Positions 36,310-45,099 of a DNA stretch of 64,000 bases are shown piece by piece. Location: positions 89,279 through 153,278 of the forward strand of contig CADAOB010000007.1 of NCBI GenBank assembly GCA_902789445.1. The letters are read 5' to 3'. The notes under the pieces were generated by a model. The model had not been told where the DNA came from. It searched no databases and saw nothing but the letters and a program-made list of their open reading frames with translations. Numbering within the stretch: position 1 is the stretch's first letter; every line of letters begins with the position of its first letter. A program made the translations under genes and the position numbers. Source of the stretch: an uncultured Bacteroidia bacterium (GTDB lineage: Bacteria; Bacteroidota; Bacteroidia; Bacteroidales; UBA932).

Positions 36310-38751
36310 ATGAAAACCCGTTTCATCCCGCTTCTTTCCCTGCTTCTGCTGCTGGCCGCCTGCGGACGGCCGCAAGGCGAAGCCCCGGCGCCGCTGATCC
36401 ACGCCACCTATTCGGTGTATTCCCGGCTGGTGCCCGAGGAAATGTGTGTGGACCAGCTCAAGAATTACCAGTACTACTATTTCCAGGCGATGCCTTCCTG
36501 GAAGCCGGAGGAATTCGACGCCCCGCTCGAAGACATCCTGCGCGAGAAGGTGGACAACCATCAGTACAGCGACGGTGCCCAGGAGACAATCGACCGCTAT
36601 ATCGGGCTCATCCACGAGGCGGGGAACCAGATCTACCTTTCCTTCTCGGGGACCCGCTACAACCAGATCGCCGAAGATCCGGCCCGGCGGGCGAAATTTG
36701 CCGTCTATATGGCCGCCTTCGCCCGGCACCACCATTTTGACGGCCTGGAACTCGACTGGGAACACACCGTGACCAAAGAGATGCACCTGGCCCTGATGCA
36801 GGAGATCCGCGCCGCGCTCGACAGCCTCGGAACGCTGGACGGCCGCCGCTACGGCTTGACCACGGCGCTCAACAGCGAGCACAATTATTCGCAGGAAGAA
36901 GCCGATGCCCTGTCTGCCTGTGCGGACTGGATCAACATCATGTACTACGACATGGGCGGCGGCTGGTGGGGCAAAACCGGCACCCACAACACGCCGCTGC
37001 CAGCCATCCAGGCCAACTTCGAGGCCAACTGGAGCCGTTTCGATCCGAAAAAGATCCACATCGGCCTGGCGAGCTACGGTTATTATTATGAGGGCGTCCT
37101 TCCGGGCGAGACGCTTCCGGAAGGGGAGCGCATGTCGGACCATGCCCGGGATTTCTTCTATCCCGACCTGCCCGGCCTGTTGAAAGAAGGCTGGACCGAG
37201 GCGTGGGATGACCAGGCGCAGTGCCCGTATTATTTTGCACCGGACAGTTCGGCCTTCGTGTCGGCCGACAATGCCCGGTCCATCGCGGCCAAGATGGCCT
37301 GGGTGGAAGAAATGGGCTTCGGGGGCGTGTTCTGGTGGGAGTACCATTGCGACTACATCCCCTCGGAGGGCCGCCATCTGCTGATGGATTGCATCGAGGA
37401 ACCGGCGCCGCCGATGTTCTGGACCTGGATGGAAGAAGAGGAAGGCCGTGACATGGAACGCGCTTTTGCCCACATGGAGGAGGCTGGCCTCGATGCCGTG
37501 ATGCTCCACGCCCCTTCCGCAGAAGCCTTCAAACGCTATATCGAGATGGCCCACCGTCACGGCATCGCCGTCTATGCCTGGGTCTGGACGCTCAATCCAC
37601 CCTACGAGGTGCGGGATTCCCTGCTGGCAGCGCATCCCGACTGGTTTGACGTGAACCGGAAAGGGGAGAGCCTGGCTACGCACAAAGCCTATGTGCGCTC
37701 CTACAAATTCCTGAATCCGGCCGTGCCCGAGGTTCAGGAATACCTGGCGCGGCACATCCGGGAAATCTGTGCCATCGACGGCATCGAGGGCGTCTGTCTC
37801 GACTACTGCCGCCTGGTGGATGGCGTGCTGCCGATGTCGCTGGCCTACATTTACGGCCTGACCCAGGATGGCGAAATCTTTCCGGAATACGATTTCGGCT
37901 ATCACCCGGTTATGCTCAAGCGTTTCAAGGACCGTTTCGGCTACGATCCGCGTACGCGCGAAGATCCTTCACGCGATTCTGTCTGGTGCCGCTTCCGCTG
38001 CGACATGATCACGGAGGTGGCCAACCAAATGGCGCACGAAGCCCATGCCTGCGCCAAGAAGGTGATGGCATCCCCCTTCGCGACGGAAAAGGTCGCCGAG
38101 TTCATGGTTTACCAGCGTTTTCACGACTGGGATCTCGACTATGTGTTCCCGATGGTCTATACGGACTTTTATACGCATTATCCGCAGTTCGCCTATGACG
38201 CGACAGTCATGAACCAGCGCGACAAGAATCCGCGTACCACGCTTTTCTGCGGGCTGGATACGGAACTTGGCGGACCGGCCGAAGCTATCTTTGAGAAAAT
38301 GGACAACGCATTCCGGGCCGGTGCCCAGGGCGTCTCGCTCTATACCTCCGAAGGACTCGGCACGGCGCAGCTCCGCCGCCGCTTCAAGGCGTATGCCGAC
38401 AGCATGCGCGTGGTCCGTGCCGCGAATGGTGGGTATGTGCCTTTTACACCGGCCGCCGCGGCACCGCTGGACCCCTTCACGCATACGGGCCTGATGCCGG
38501 CCGTGGAGCGCAGCATCCAGCGGCTGGTCGCCGGTGAAGCGATTCACGAGAAGAGCGTCAACGGACGGGCCGCCGACGACCTTTCGAAATCCTATCCGGC
38601 GCTCGACCTGGGACCGTATGAGAAGATGGGCGGGACCGAGCGTCTTGACCGCTTCCGCGTGACGGACCGTGCCAGCGGGAAATCCTTCGAAGTGCTGTTC
38701 CTCCATCAGGGAGATGTGATTTGGGGATGGGATGTGAGAAATCTGGAATGA
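36310..38751 (+). CDS. Lipoprotein fusion: GH18 + GHL10-type glycosidase
   Basis: An 813-residue lipoprotein (LLAAC, Cys18). Residues about 28-365 form a GH18 barrel with FDGLELDWE (Asp144 to Glu151), where Glu151 is the expected proton donor; the second acid of the DxxDxDxE motif is Glu147. INIMYYDMGGGWWG and GGVFWWEYHCD fit later strands. Residues about 370-700 match glycosyl-hydrolase-like family 10 (AVYAWVWTLNPPYE, then NPAVPEVQEYLARHI and GVCLDYCRLVDG), the family of the peptidoglycan glycosidase DigH/YddW. Together they may cut amino-sugar chains internally. Confidence 0.82.
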   Translation: MKTRFIPLLSLLLLLAACGRPQGEAPAPLIHATYSVYSRLVPEEMCVDQLKNYQYYYFQAMPSWKPEEFDAPLEDILREKVDNHQYSDGAQETIDRYIGLIHEAGNQIYLSFSGTRYNQIAEDPARRAKFAVYMAAFARHHHFDGLELDWEHTVTKEMHLALMQEIRAALDSLGTLDGRRYGLTTALNSEHNYSQEEADALSACADWINIMYYDMGGGWWGKTGTHNTPLPAIQANFEANWSRFDPKKIHIGLASYGYYYEGVLPGETLPEGERMSDHARDFFYPDLPGLLKEGWTEAWDDQAQCPYYFAPDSSAFVSADNARSIAAKMAWVEEMGFGGVFWWEYHCDYIPSEGRHLLMDCIEEPAPPMFWTWMEEEEGRDMERAFAHMEEAGLDAVMLHAPSAEAFKRYIEMAHRHGIAVYAWVWTLNPPYEVRDSLLAAHPDWFDVNRKGESLATHKAYVRSYKFLNPAVPEVQEYLARHIREICAIDGIEGVCLDYCRLVDGVLPMSLAYIYGLTQDGEIFPEYDFGYHPVMLKRFKDRFGYDPRTREDPSRDSVWCRFRCDMITEVANQMAHEAHACAKKVMASPFATEKVAEFMVYQRFHDWDLDYVFPMVYTDFYTHYPQFAYDATVMNQRDKNPRTTLFCGLDTELGGPAEAIFEKMDNAFRAGAQGVSLYTSEGLGTAQLRRRFKAYADSMRVVRAANGGYVPFTPAAAAPLDPFTHTGLMPAVERSIQRLVAGEAIHEKSVNGRAADDLSKSYPALDLGPYEKMGGTERLDRFRVTDRASGKSFEVLFLHQGDVIWGWDVRNLE

Positions 38752-38752
38752 A

Positions 38753-39709
38753 ATGAAAGAGAACCGAATCTTTTCCTCGCTGCTGCTGGTCCTGTCGGCC
38801 CTGCTTGCCCTTTCGGCCTGCAACCGGCCGGATGACGGCCCGCGCCATCTGACGCCCGAGGAAATCGAACAGTACAAGAAACAGCAGACCGTCAAGATTG
38901 AGAAATATGTCGAGTACCGGCAGGGAAACTGTCCGATCATCCTGACCGTACCGCACGGCGGCACGGTCGTGGAGTCCTTCCTGACGCTGCGCAACACTTC
39001 CAACTGCCCGGATCCCGACTTCGCCACCGACCTGGACTACAATACCCGCGAACTGGCCGACGAGATCGACAAAGCCTTCTTCCAGCAGACCGGGAAGCAT
39101 CCCTATATGATCATCGCCCTGATCAAGCGCAACCATGTGGATTTCAACCGTCGGCGCAACTACGCGATTCCGGCTGGCGACGACAATGTGGGTAAGATCT
39201 ATGACGCTTATCACGAATACGTGGCCAAGGCCCGCAGCGAGGTTTCGCAGCAGTACGGACACGGTCTGCTGCTCGACATCCACGGCCAGAGCCATTCGGA
39301 GCAGATCGACCTGGGCTATCTGCTGCCGGTATCGACGCTCAATCTGTCGGATGAGAAACTCAATAGCGGTACGTACGCCGCTTCGTCGAGCATTGCGTAC
39401 CTGACCCGTACAAACAAGGCGGGCCTGAGTTTTGCCCAGCTGCTCCGCGGCGAGAAGTCCTTCGGCGGCATTCTGTACAAGAACGGGCTGGAATGCGTTC
39501 CGCGTCCGCAGAACCTGTCGCCGGGCAACACGCCCTACTTCTACGGCGGCTACACGACCCGCATCTACGGCTCCTACGGCGGCGGGGTGGTCGATGCCAT
39601 CCAGTGCGAATTCCGCTATTCCTACCGGGACACGCAGTCCGAGCGCCTGCGCTGCGCCGCCGCTTTCGCAAAATCCATCGATGCGTTTACGAAAGTCGTG
39701 TGGGAGTAA
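38753..39709 (+). CDS. N-formylglutamate-amidohydrolase-like lipoprotein
   Basis: A 318-residue lipoprotein (LSAC, Cys23). Family motifs are TVPHGGTVV, the RNHVDFNRRR segment and LLDIHGQSH, which would bind Zn and the substrate carboxylate. Relatives in the cytosol hydrolyse N-formylglutamate. An envelope version linked to glycosidases and peptidases could deacylate amino-acid or peptide derivatives. It starts one base after the GH18/GHL10 gene and is the last gene of the run. Its link to the hut genes at the other end of the window is probably coincidental. Confidence 0.82.
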   Translation: MKENRIFSSLLLVLSALLALSACNRPDDGPRHLTPEEIEQYKKQQTVKIEKYVEYRQGNCPIILTVPHGGTVVESFLTLRNTSNCPDPDFATDLDYNTRELADEIDKAFFQQTGKHPYMIIALIKRNHVDFNRRRNYAIPAGDDNVGKIYDAYHEYVAKARSEVSQQYGHGLLLDIHGQSHSEQIDLGYLLPVSTLNLSDEKLNSGTYAASSSIAYLTRTNKAGLSFAQLLRGEKSFGGILYKNGLECVPRPQNLSPGNTPYFYGGYTTRIYGSYGGGVVDAIQCEFRYSYRDTQSERLRCAAAFAKSIDAFTKVVWE

Positions 39710-39726
39710 TGTTTCCTTTGCAATTG

Positions 39727-39758
39727 TTTGCTAAATCAGTCCATTATTAGTACTTTTG
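39727..39758 (+). promoter_or_regulatory. Promoter of the nucleotidyltransferase-kinase-PqqD cluster
   Basis: TTTG at 39727-39730, a 20-base spacer and TACTTTTG at 39751-39758 lie 19 bases before the first ATG of the cluster. A very good match to the Bacteroidota consensus. Confidence 0.75.
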
Positions 39759-39777
39759 TTGCTTGAACTGATAAACT

Positions 39778-40908
39778 ATGAAAAAGGAACTGGAGTCCCG
39801 CCTGCTCGACAGTTGCTCCCGTACTGTTTTGGATCCATCCGAGCAGAAGGTTTTATCTTTTGCGTTGTCCCGCGACGGGATAACGCAGGCACAGCTGGAT
39901 TCGTTCCTTTCGGATTGGAACATCGAAAAAGCCCCTATTTTCAGCGTGATGCTCCTGGCTTATGCGACGGCCCGCAGGGAGGATCTGGTTCTGCCGCCGC
40001 ACGTAGGTCCCCGCCTGAAAGGTGTCCTGCAGTTCTGCCGGTTCCAGAACCTGAAGAAGGAAGCCCATTTCAGCAAAGTGGCCAAAGCGCTGGGACTGGC
40101 TGGTATTCCGGCCTTGATTCTCAAGGGCGGCGCGATGAAAGTGTATCGTCCTGATTTTCCTCGTTGGATGAACGACATAGACTTCCTGGTCCCTGCGGCG
40201 GATTATGAGCGGGCTGTCTCTATCGCCAGGGACCTGGGCTACGGGGATCCGATGGTAACGGACCACAGCGTGGATCTCAGGATTCCGGGGTCCGGAGAAG
40301 GACTGCTTGACATCCACCGGCAACTCGAATTGGGAACCGGAAAGGAAAATGCCCTCAATGAAGTCCTGTTTCACCGGGCCTGGAAGCGGAAAATCTTTTC
40401 TGCCGACGGCTTGCTGCCCTGCCCGGAAGATATGGTTTTCATCGCCCTGGTCAATTTCTACAAGAACCTGGAACGCCGGCAGACACCGGAGAGCAGTGCC
40501 ACGACTTTCTTTGACATCCGTTTTCTGGTGGAATCCACACCGTCTTTCCGCTGGGAGATTGTGCGGGATAACGCACGTCTGACCGGAAGCGGATTCCAAC
40601 TCGCCCTCGCTTCTCGCGTCGTTTCCGCTTATTTGGAAGACTTGATTCCGGAAGATCTCTGGCTGCCTGCCCCGGGCCGGGAACGGGCGTACCGCAATTT
40701 TATCGATGCTTTCTTTTTTCACCGGGACGTGCTTTCAACGGCACGCGACTCCTTTGCTGAGACGCGCGTCGGCGCTTCCCTCAAATCGGATTACAACATT
40801 TTTTCGCGTACCTGGGCGCTCGTGGTAAAAGGAATCAAACCGATCGTCAAGATGCCCGTCTTTATGCGGCTGGCCTTGCGTATGCGGTATAAGAAAATGG
40901 ATTTATGA
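39778..40908 (+). CDS. NTP_transf_5-type nucleotidyltransferase family protein
   Basis: A 376-residue protein with a nucleotidyltransferase core: ALILKGGAMKVY followed by WMNDIDFLVP, where Asp-x-Asp would bind the metal. Helical regions flank it. Proteins of this family commonly sit beside HprK-like kinases and PqqD-like proteins, as here. The substrate (protein, peptide or sugar) is unknown. Its stop overlaps the next ATG (ATGA), showing translational coupling. Confidence 0.8.
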   Translation: MKKELESRLLDSCSRTVLDPSEQKVLSFALSRDGITQAQLDSFLSDWNIEKAPIFSVMLLAYATARREDLVLPPHVGPRLKGVLQFCRFQNLKKEAHFSKVAKALGLAGIPALILKGGAMKVYRPDFPRWMNDIDFLVPAADYERAVSIARDLGYGDPMVTDHSVDLRIPGSGEGLLDIHRQLELGTGKENALNEVLFHRAWKRKIFSADGLLPCPEDMVFIALVNFYKNLERRQTPESSATTFFDIRFLVESTPSFRWEIVRDNARLTGSGFQLALASRVVSAYLEDLIPEDLWLPAPGRERAYRNFIDAFFFHRDVLSTARDSFAETRVGASLKSDYNIFSRTWALVVKGIKPIVKMPVFMRLALRMRYKKMDL

Positions 40909-42023
40909 TTGCCAGATTTACAGAGAAAGAGTGGTCCAGGCGTCTGGATTGTGTCAAGAATTATATTTTGCAGTCGTTCCCGCCTGTAGATGATTTTTGT
41001 GTCAGCCTGGGCGGATCCAAGACCGTCCGGATCCGGTCGTGGTTCCCCGATGCGCGGGAACTGGTCCGGAAACAGCTTTCGTGGATCGTCGCAGAGCCCG
41101 CAGCTTCTCCGGATGCTACTGTTTGGTTTTGGAAAGAGCCGTCGCCTCAAAACTTTAGCGAGCGTGTACTTGAATTATCCGAGGCGCAAGATGATGATTG
41201 GGACTCTTTTTACTATCGTCGTGCGACGTCTGATTGCTTTCCTTGCGGTACGATAGACAAAAGCGGGAAGTGGGGCATCCATCTGTCTTCTGGCAGCGAG
41301 TATTTCTATGGCCTTTCTGACGAAATAAAACCCGGCTTCCGCCTTTCTCACTGGCAGCATGTCTTTTTCGAGGCATTTTTCCGCATCATGAACGGTCCGG
41401 AGACCTCCGTCGTGCATGGCGCTTCCGTCGGTGTGTCCGGGAAGGGCGTGCTCCTGTGTGCGCGGGGCGGTATGGGAAAGTCCACCTTGACGGTCTTTTC
41501 ACTGCTGCGCGGATTCGACTATGTGGCCGATGACTATCTGATCCTCTCCCGGACCGGCAGTGGACTGGAAGCCTCACCGATCTATTCGTATGTCTCCCTC
41601 TCTCCTGAAATGTATGAAGCCATGTTCGACGATCTGGACGGGACGCGTTTTATGGGAATCGGCAGTTGGAAGGGAAAGTATCTGGTCGATGTCTCGGCCT
41701 TTTCCGACCGCGTCGCCCGTCATCTCCCCATCCGGGCCGCCGTCTTTCCCGAAATCGACCGCAATGCGGCTGCTCCGGCCGTGTTCCGTTGCACGCCGCA
41801 GGAAAAGGGCCGGACGATCGTGCAGATCGCTCATTCCACCATTTCGCAGATGTACAAGGAAGGCTTCAAGCAAGACCAGCTCGATTCCGATTTCATCCGA
41901 AAGACGGTCGCGATGTTGTCAGGTCTCGATTTCTACCGGATCGTCCTGACACCCGACCTGGGCGCCAACGTGGCCTGCCTGCACAATTTCATCGAAAACG
42001 ACAACCAATGTAATACGCAATGA
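40905..42023 (+). CDS. HprK-related P-loop kinase
   Basis: A 372-residue protein. The middle carries VHGASVGVSGKGVLLCARGG and a Walker A motif GGMGKST (Gly188-Thr194), then FDYVADDYLIL like the metal/phosphate site of HPr kinase. The N-terminal 150 residues are specific to this group. Related proteins act on Ser/Thr-like hydroxyls or peptide carboxylates, for example the kinase of lasso-peptide gene sets. A substrate is not evident here; the adjoining PqqD-like protein is the obvious candidate partner. ATGA overlaps on both sides. Confidence 0.8.
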   Translation: MIARFTEKEWSRRLDCVKNYILQSFPPVDDFCVSLGGSKTVRIRSWFPDARELVRKQLSWIVAEPAASPDATVWFWKEPSPQNFSERVLELSEAQDDDWDSFYYRRATSDCFPCGTIDKSGKWGIHLSSGSEYFYGLSDEIKPGFRLSHWQHVFFEAFFRIMNGPETSVVHGASVGVSGKGVLLCARGGMGKSTLTVFSLLRGFDYVADDYLILSRTGSGLEASPIYSYVSLSPEMYEAMFDDLDGTRFMGIGSWKGKYLVDVSAFSDRVARHLPIRAAVFPEIDRNAAAPAVFRCTPQEKGRTIVQIAHSTISQMYKEGFKQDQLDSDFIRKTVAMLSGLDFYRIVLTPDLGANVACLHNFIENDNQCNTQ

Positions 42024-42439
42024 ATTATATCTTGAATGAATCCGAGATGTTTGCCGACATCAACGAAGGCACGGCAATCGTCATCAACTCCCAGACGGGC
42101 ATTTACTACGGAATGAATGGTTTCGGAACCAGCGTCTTCGAGAATCTCCTTGCCGGATCGTCTGTCGAAGACGTCGTCGCGGCCGCGAAATCCCTTTCCG
42201 GTGCGCCGGCCGGCGTGGAAACCGCGCTGGAGGCTTTCCTGCAGACGCTGTCCGGCTTCCGGATCGTCCTTCCTGCCGACGCCCCTTCATCCCGGCCGGC
42301 GGAACTGGATGCTGCCGCTGCCGCTGCGGATGCTTTTACGCCGGAGTGCAAAGAGTATCGTGACGTGCAGGAACTCCTTTATGCAGACCCTATTCACGAA
42401 GTGGAAGAAGAGACAGGCTGGACACCGGAAAAGTCATGA
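42020..42439 (+). CDS. PqqD-like (RRE-type) protein with acidic C-terminal tail
   Basis: A 139-residue protein. Residues 1-85 fit the PqqD winged-helix fold used as a peptide-recognition element (MNYILNESEMFADI, then TGIYYGMNGFG). After an Ala-rich linker the tail (about 108-139) reads YRDVQELLYADP followed by IHEVEEETGWTPEKS. PqqD proteins usually stop after the fold, so the tail may be a target segment for the neighbouring kinase or nucleotidyltransferase. That is inference. It is coupled to the genes on both sides. Confidence 0.75.
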   Translation: MNYILNESEMFADINEGTAIVINSQTGIYYGMNGFGTSVFENLLAGSSVEDVVAAAKSLSGAPAGVETALEAFLQTLSGFRIVLPADAPSSRPAELDAAAAAADAFTPECKEYRDVQELLYADPIHEVEEETGWTPEKS

Positions 42440-43419
42440 TTTCGGTTATTCTTCCCGTTTACAATACGGCGCAATATCTGCCCCGCTGTCTGGATGCTGT
42501 CCGGGCGCAAAGTTTCTCCGATCTGGAGATTCTTTGCATCGACGATGGTTCTACTGACGGTTCGGAGAAGATACTGGATGCAGCGGCTGAAGATGATTCC
42601 CGCATCCGTGTCGTCCATTTTCCGGAAAACCGCGGCGTACCTGCTGCGCGGAATGCCGCCATCGACCTCGCGCGCGGGGAATGGATCTATTTCATGGATT
42701 CCGATGACTGGATCGATCCGGATTATATCGGCGCAATGTTCTCCCATGCACGGAAGACCGGTCAGGACATCGTGATCAATGCCAACTATGTCTTTGAATA
42801 TGACGACCCCGGTAAATCCCATCCCGGAAAGCATGACTTTGTCAAGGAAGACCAGGATGCGTATTATTCCCCGCGGATTGTCCAGGCCGCTTTTTTTCCT
42901 GTCGTCTGGGCTCGTCTGTACCGCCGCTCCTTCCTTCTTGAATGCGGTGTCCGCTTCCCGGCGCTCCGGGGCGGGGTGGAAGACAACTATTTCGTCGGAC
43001 TGACCGAGTTGCTCCAGGAGAAGAGTTATATTTTCCACGGCCCTGCCTATCATTATTATCAGCGCGCAGGCTCGCTTGTCCGGACGCCGGGCAATTCATT
43101 CCGCCTGATTCAGAATGCCCGGTTGTTCTATGATGAGCTGCTGGCACGCGGCATCTCCACGCAAGGCGTCCGTCTGCTTTTCATTATGCCGGATATCGCG
43201 TTCAAATCAGAAGAAGAATACCAGTTCGCCCGGCAGTTCTTCCTGGATGCGCAAGATGCCATCCGCTCTGATGTGAAGTTATATCCACCGGCTGTCCTGT
43301 TCCTCCTGGAGATCATCCTGTCTTGCCCGGATCTGGCGTCTTACCAGGAACGATGCAAACCGAATTTCTGTGTTGCATACATCCGGGAATATAGAAAAGG
43401 AATCCTTCACGGACAATGA
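42436..43419 (+). CDS. GT2 family glycosyltransferase A
   Basis: A 327-residue GT-A enzyme. The N-terminus ISVILPVYNTAQYLPRCLD, the nucleotide-binding DDGSTDGS and the DxD-type FMDSDDWIDPDY are clear. It adds a sugar from an NDP-sugar, probably at the cytosolic face. Its start overlaps the PqqD-like gene by ATGA, tying the sugar transfer to that set. It is paralogous to the next gene, sharing the overall layout and the MDSDDWIDPD block. Confidence 0.88.
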   Translation: MISVILPVYNTAQYLPRCLDAVRAQSFSDLEILCIDDGSTDGSEKILDAAAEDDSRIRVVHFPENRGVPAARNAAIDLARGEWIYFMDSDDWIDPDYIGAMFSHARKTGQDIVINANYVFEYDDPGKSHPGKHDFVKEDQDAYYSPRIVQAAFFPVVWARLYRRSFLLECGVRFPALRGGVEDNYFVGLTELLQEKSYIFHGPAYHYYQRAGSLVRTPGNSFRLIQNARLFYDELLARGISTQGVRLLFIMPDIAFKSEEEYQFARQFFLDAQDAIRSDVKLYPPAVLFLLEIILSCPDLASYQERCKPNFCVAYIREYRKGILHGQ

Positions 43420-43453
43420 CCCTTCCCACCTTCTGTTTCCGATCCCGGCTGCC

Positions 43454-44422
43454 ATGAAACCTTGTATCAGCATCATCATTCCGGTCTATAACACGGCCCC
43501 TTATCTCGGAAAATGCCTGGACTCCGTCCTCGGCCAGACCTTTCGCGACATTGAAATCCTCTGCGTCGATGACTTGTCTACGGATGATTCCCCGGCCATC
43601 CTGTCCCAAAAGGCTGAGGCTGACGCCCGTTTGCGCGTGATCCGTTTGGAGGAGAAGGGCTTTGACTGCGGTGCCCGGAACCGCGGTCTCGCGGAGTCGC
43701 AGGGAAAATATGTCTATTTCATGGATTCGGACGACTGGATCGATCCGGATTTCCTGGAAGCGATGCTGCGGCTGGCGGAGACAAGTGGCGAACCCGTCGT
43801 GACCAATGCCAATTACGTGGAAGAGCATCCTGATACCGGGAAGCGCTCCTTCAGTTCGCGTTTCGGCTTTGTCCGGGAAGAGGCCTCTTTTTATCCGTCC
43901 CGCCAGATTCAGTCCTGTTTTCCGCCGGTGCTTTGGGAGCGGCTCTACCGACGCAGTTTCCTTTTGGAAAACGACGTGCGTTTTGTCAATGTCAAGAGCG
44001 CTTCGGACGTCACTTTCACCGGCCTGACAACGGTCCTGCGGGAGAAGGGGCTTCTCTTCTGCGGACCGTACTATCATTACGTGCAGCGGACGGACTCGCT
44101 GATGAAACTCAGTGACCGCGGCTTCCTGGACCTGGCTGCTTTCGACGCGCTGTATGATGCGCTCGTCTCGCGCGGCATCCCGCGCGACGGCTTGAAACTC
44201 TTTTACATCGGCCCCGTTATTCTCGATACGGAAAGCAAGTTTGACGCGCTCCGTTCCTTCTTCCTGAAAGCGGCATCCGATATCCGCCGCAATCCAGCGC
44301 TGTATGTTCCGCACGACCTCTTCTTGATGGAGTCTGTTCTCGCCAGTCCGGACTACACGGCCTGGCGGAGCCGCTACGGCGTCAGTTCCATGGTGGCTTT
44401 TATCCGTTCATCCAAAAAGTAG
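43454..44422 (+). CDS. GT2 family glycosyltransferase B
   Basis: A 322-residue GT-A enzyme starting MKPCISIIIPVYNTAPYLGK, with VDDLSTDDS and YFMDSDDWIDPDF. I chose the ATG at 43454, 28 codons inside the longest frame, because it begins the conserved first strand. It lies 34 bases after glycosyltransferase A and resembles it closely in layout, so the pair arose by tandem duplication. The sugar and the acceptor are unknown. Confidence 0.87.
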   Translation: MKPCISIIIPVYNTAPYLGKCLDSVLGQTFRDIEILCVDDLSTDDSPAILSQKAEADARLRVIRLEEKGFDCGARNRGLAESQGKYVYFMDSDDWIDPDFLEAMLRLAETSGEPVVTNANYVEEHPDTGKRSFSSRFGFVREEASFYPSRQIQSCFPPVLWERLYRRSFLLENDVRFVNVKSASDVTFTGLTTVLREKGLLFCGPYYHYVQRTDSLMKLSDRGFLDLAAFDALYDALVSRGIPRDGLKLFYIGPVILDTESKFDALRSFFLKAASDIRRNPALYVPHDLFLMESVLASPDYTAWRSRYGVSSMVAFIRSSKK

Positions 44423-44437
44423 ATAGCATTCTGTACA

Positions 44438-45097
44438 ATGAAAATATCCGTCATCATTCCCGTCAGAAACGGGTCAAACTATCTGAAAGAAGCCTTGGAA
44501 AGCATCGCTGCGCAAGGGCTGGACACGGAAACCATCGTCGTGGACGATGGCTCTGTCGACAACACCGCTGAAATTGCCGCCGCTTTCGGCGCCAGGGTCC
44601 TCCGCCATCCGGAATCGCGGGGACAGGTTGTCGCCAAGAATACGGGGCTGGCGGCTGCCACGGGGGATTGCGTCCTGTTCCTCGATCACGACGACCGCAT
44701 CCGCGAAGGCGCGCTCCGGACAATGGGTGAAGCCCTCCAGGCCCATCCGGAAGCAGCGGCCGTCCAGGCCAAAGTGAAGGATTTCCTTTCTCCCGAAATC
44801 GGCCGGATGGATGGAACTGTCATCCGCCCCGACGCTTATTACGGCTTGTTTACCGGTGCAATCCTCATCCGGCGGGAAGCCTTTGCGAAGACGGGACCGT
44901 TCCCTGAGAACATCCACGACGGGGAAATCATTTACTGGCATACCCGGATGGAGCAGTGCGGCCTTGCGATCCTGAAACTTGACCTGGTGTCCACGGACCG
45001 CCGCATCCACAACACGAATTTCGGCAAGACGAACAAGGAAAAGGAATACAAGGACTTCGCTACGATTCTCCGGGCTCGCCTGAAAGGAAAGAAATAA
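44438..45097 (+). CDS. Short GT2 family glycosyltransferase C
   Basis: A 219-residue GT-A protein: MKISVIIPVRNGSNYLKEAL, VDDGSVDNTAE, FLDHDDRIRE, and a late GEIIYWHTRMEQ segment. The motif HDD replaces the usual DxD. It is shorter than glycosyltransferases A and B because their C-terminal region is lacking. It is 15 bases downstream and probably in the same transcript. Confidence 0.85.
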   Translation: MKISVIIPVRNGSNYLKEALESIAAQGLDTETIVVDDGSVDNTAEIAAAFGARVLRHPESRGQVVAKNTGLAAATGDCVLFLDHDDRIREGALRTMGEALQAHPEAAAVQAKVKDFLSPEIGRMDGTVIRPDAYYGLFTGAILIRREAFAKTGPFPENIHDGEIIYWHTRMEQCGLAILKLDLVSTDRRIHNTNFGKTNKEKEYKDFATILRARLKGKK

Positions 45098-45099
45098 AT

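Noticed and set aside
38753..39709. HutG partner of the hut operon
   Set aside because: The protein carries a lipoprotein signal and lies about 32 kb away in a glycan locus, and FtcD already completes the histidine pathway.
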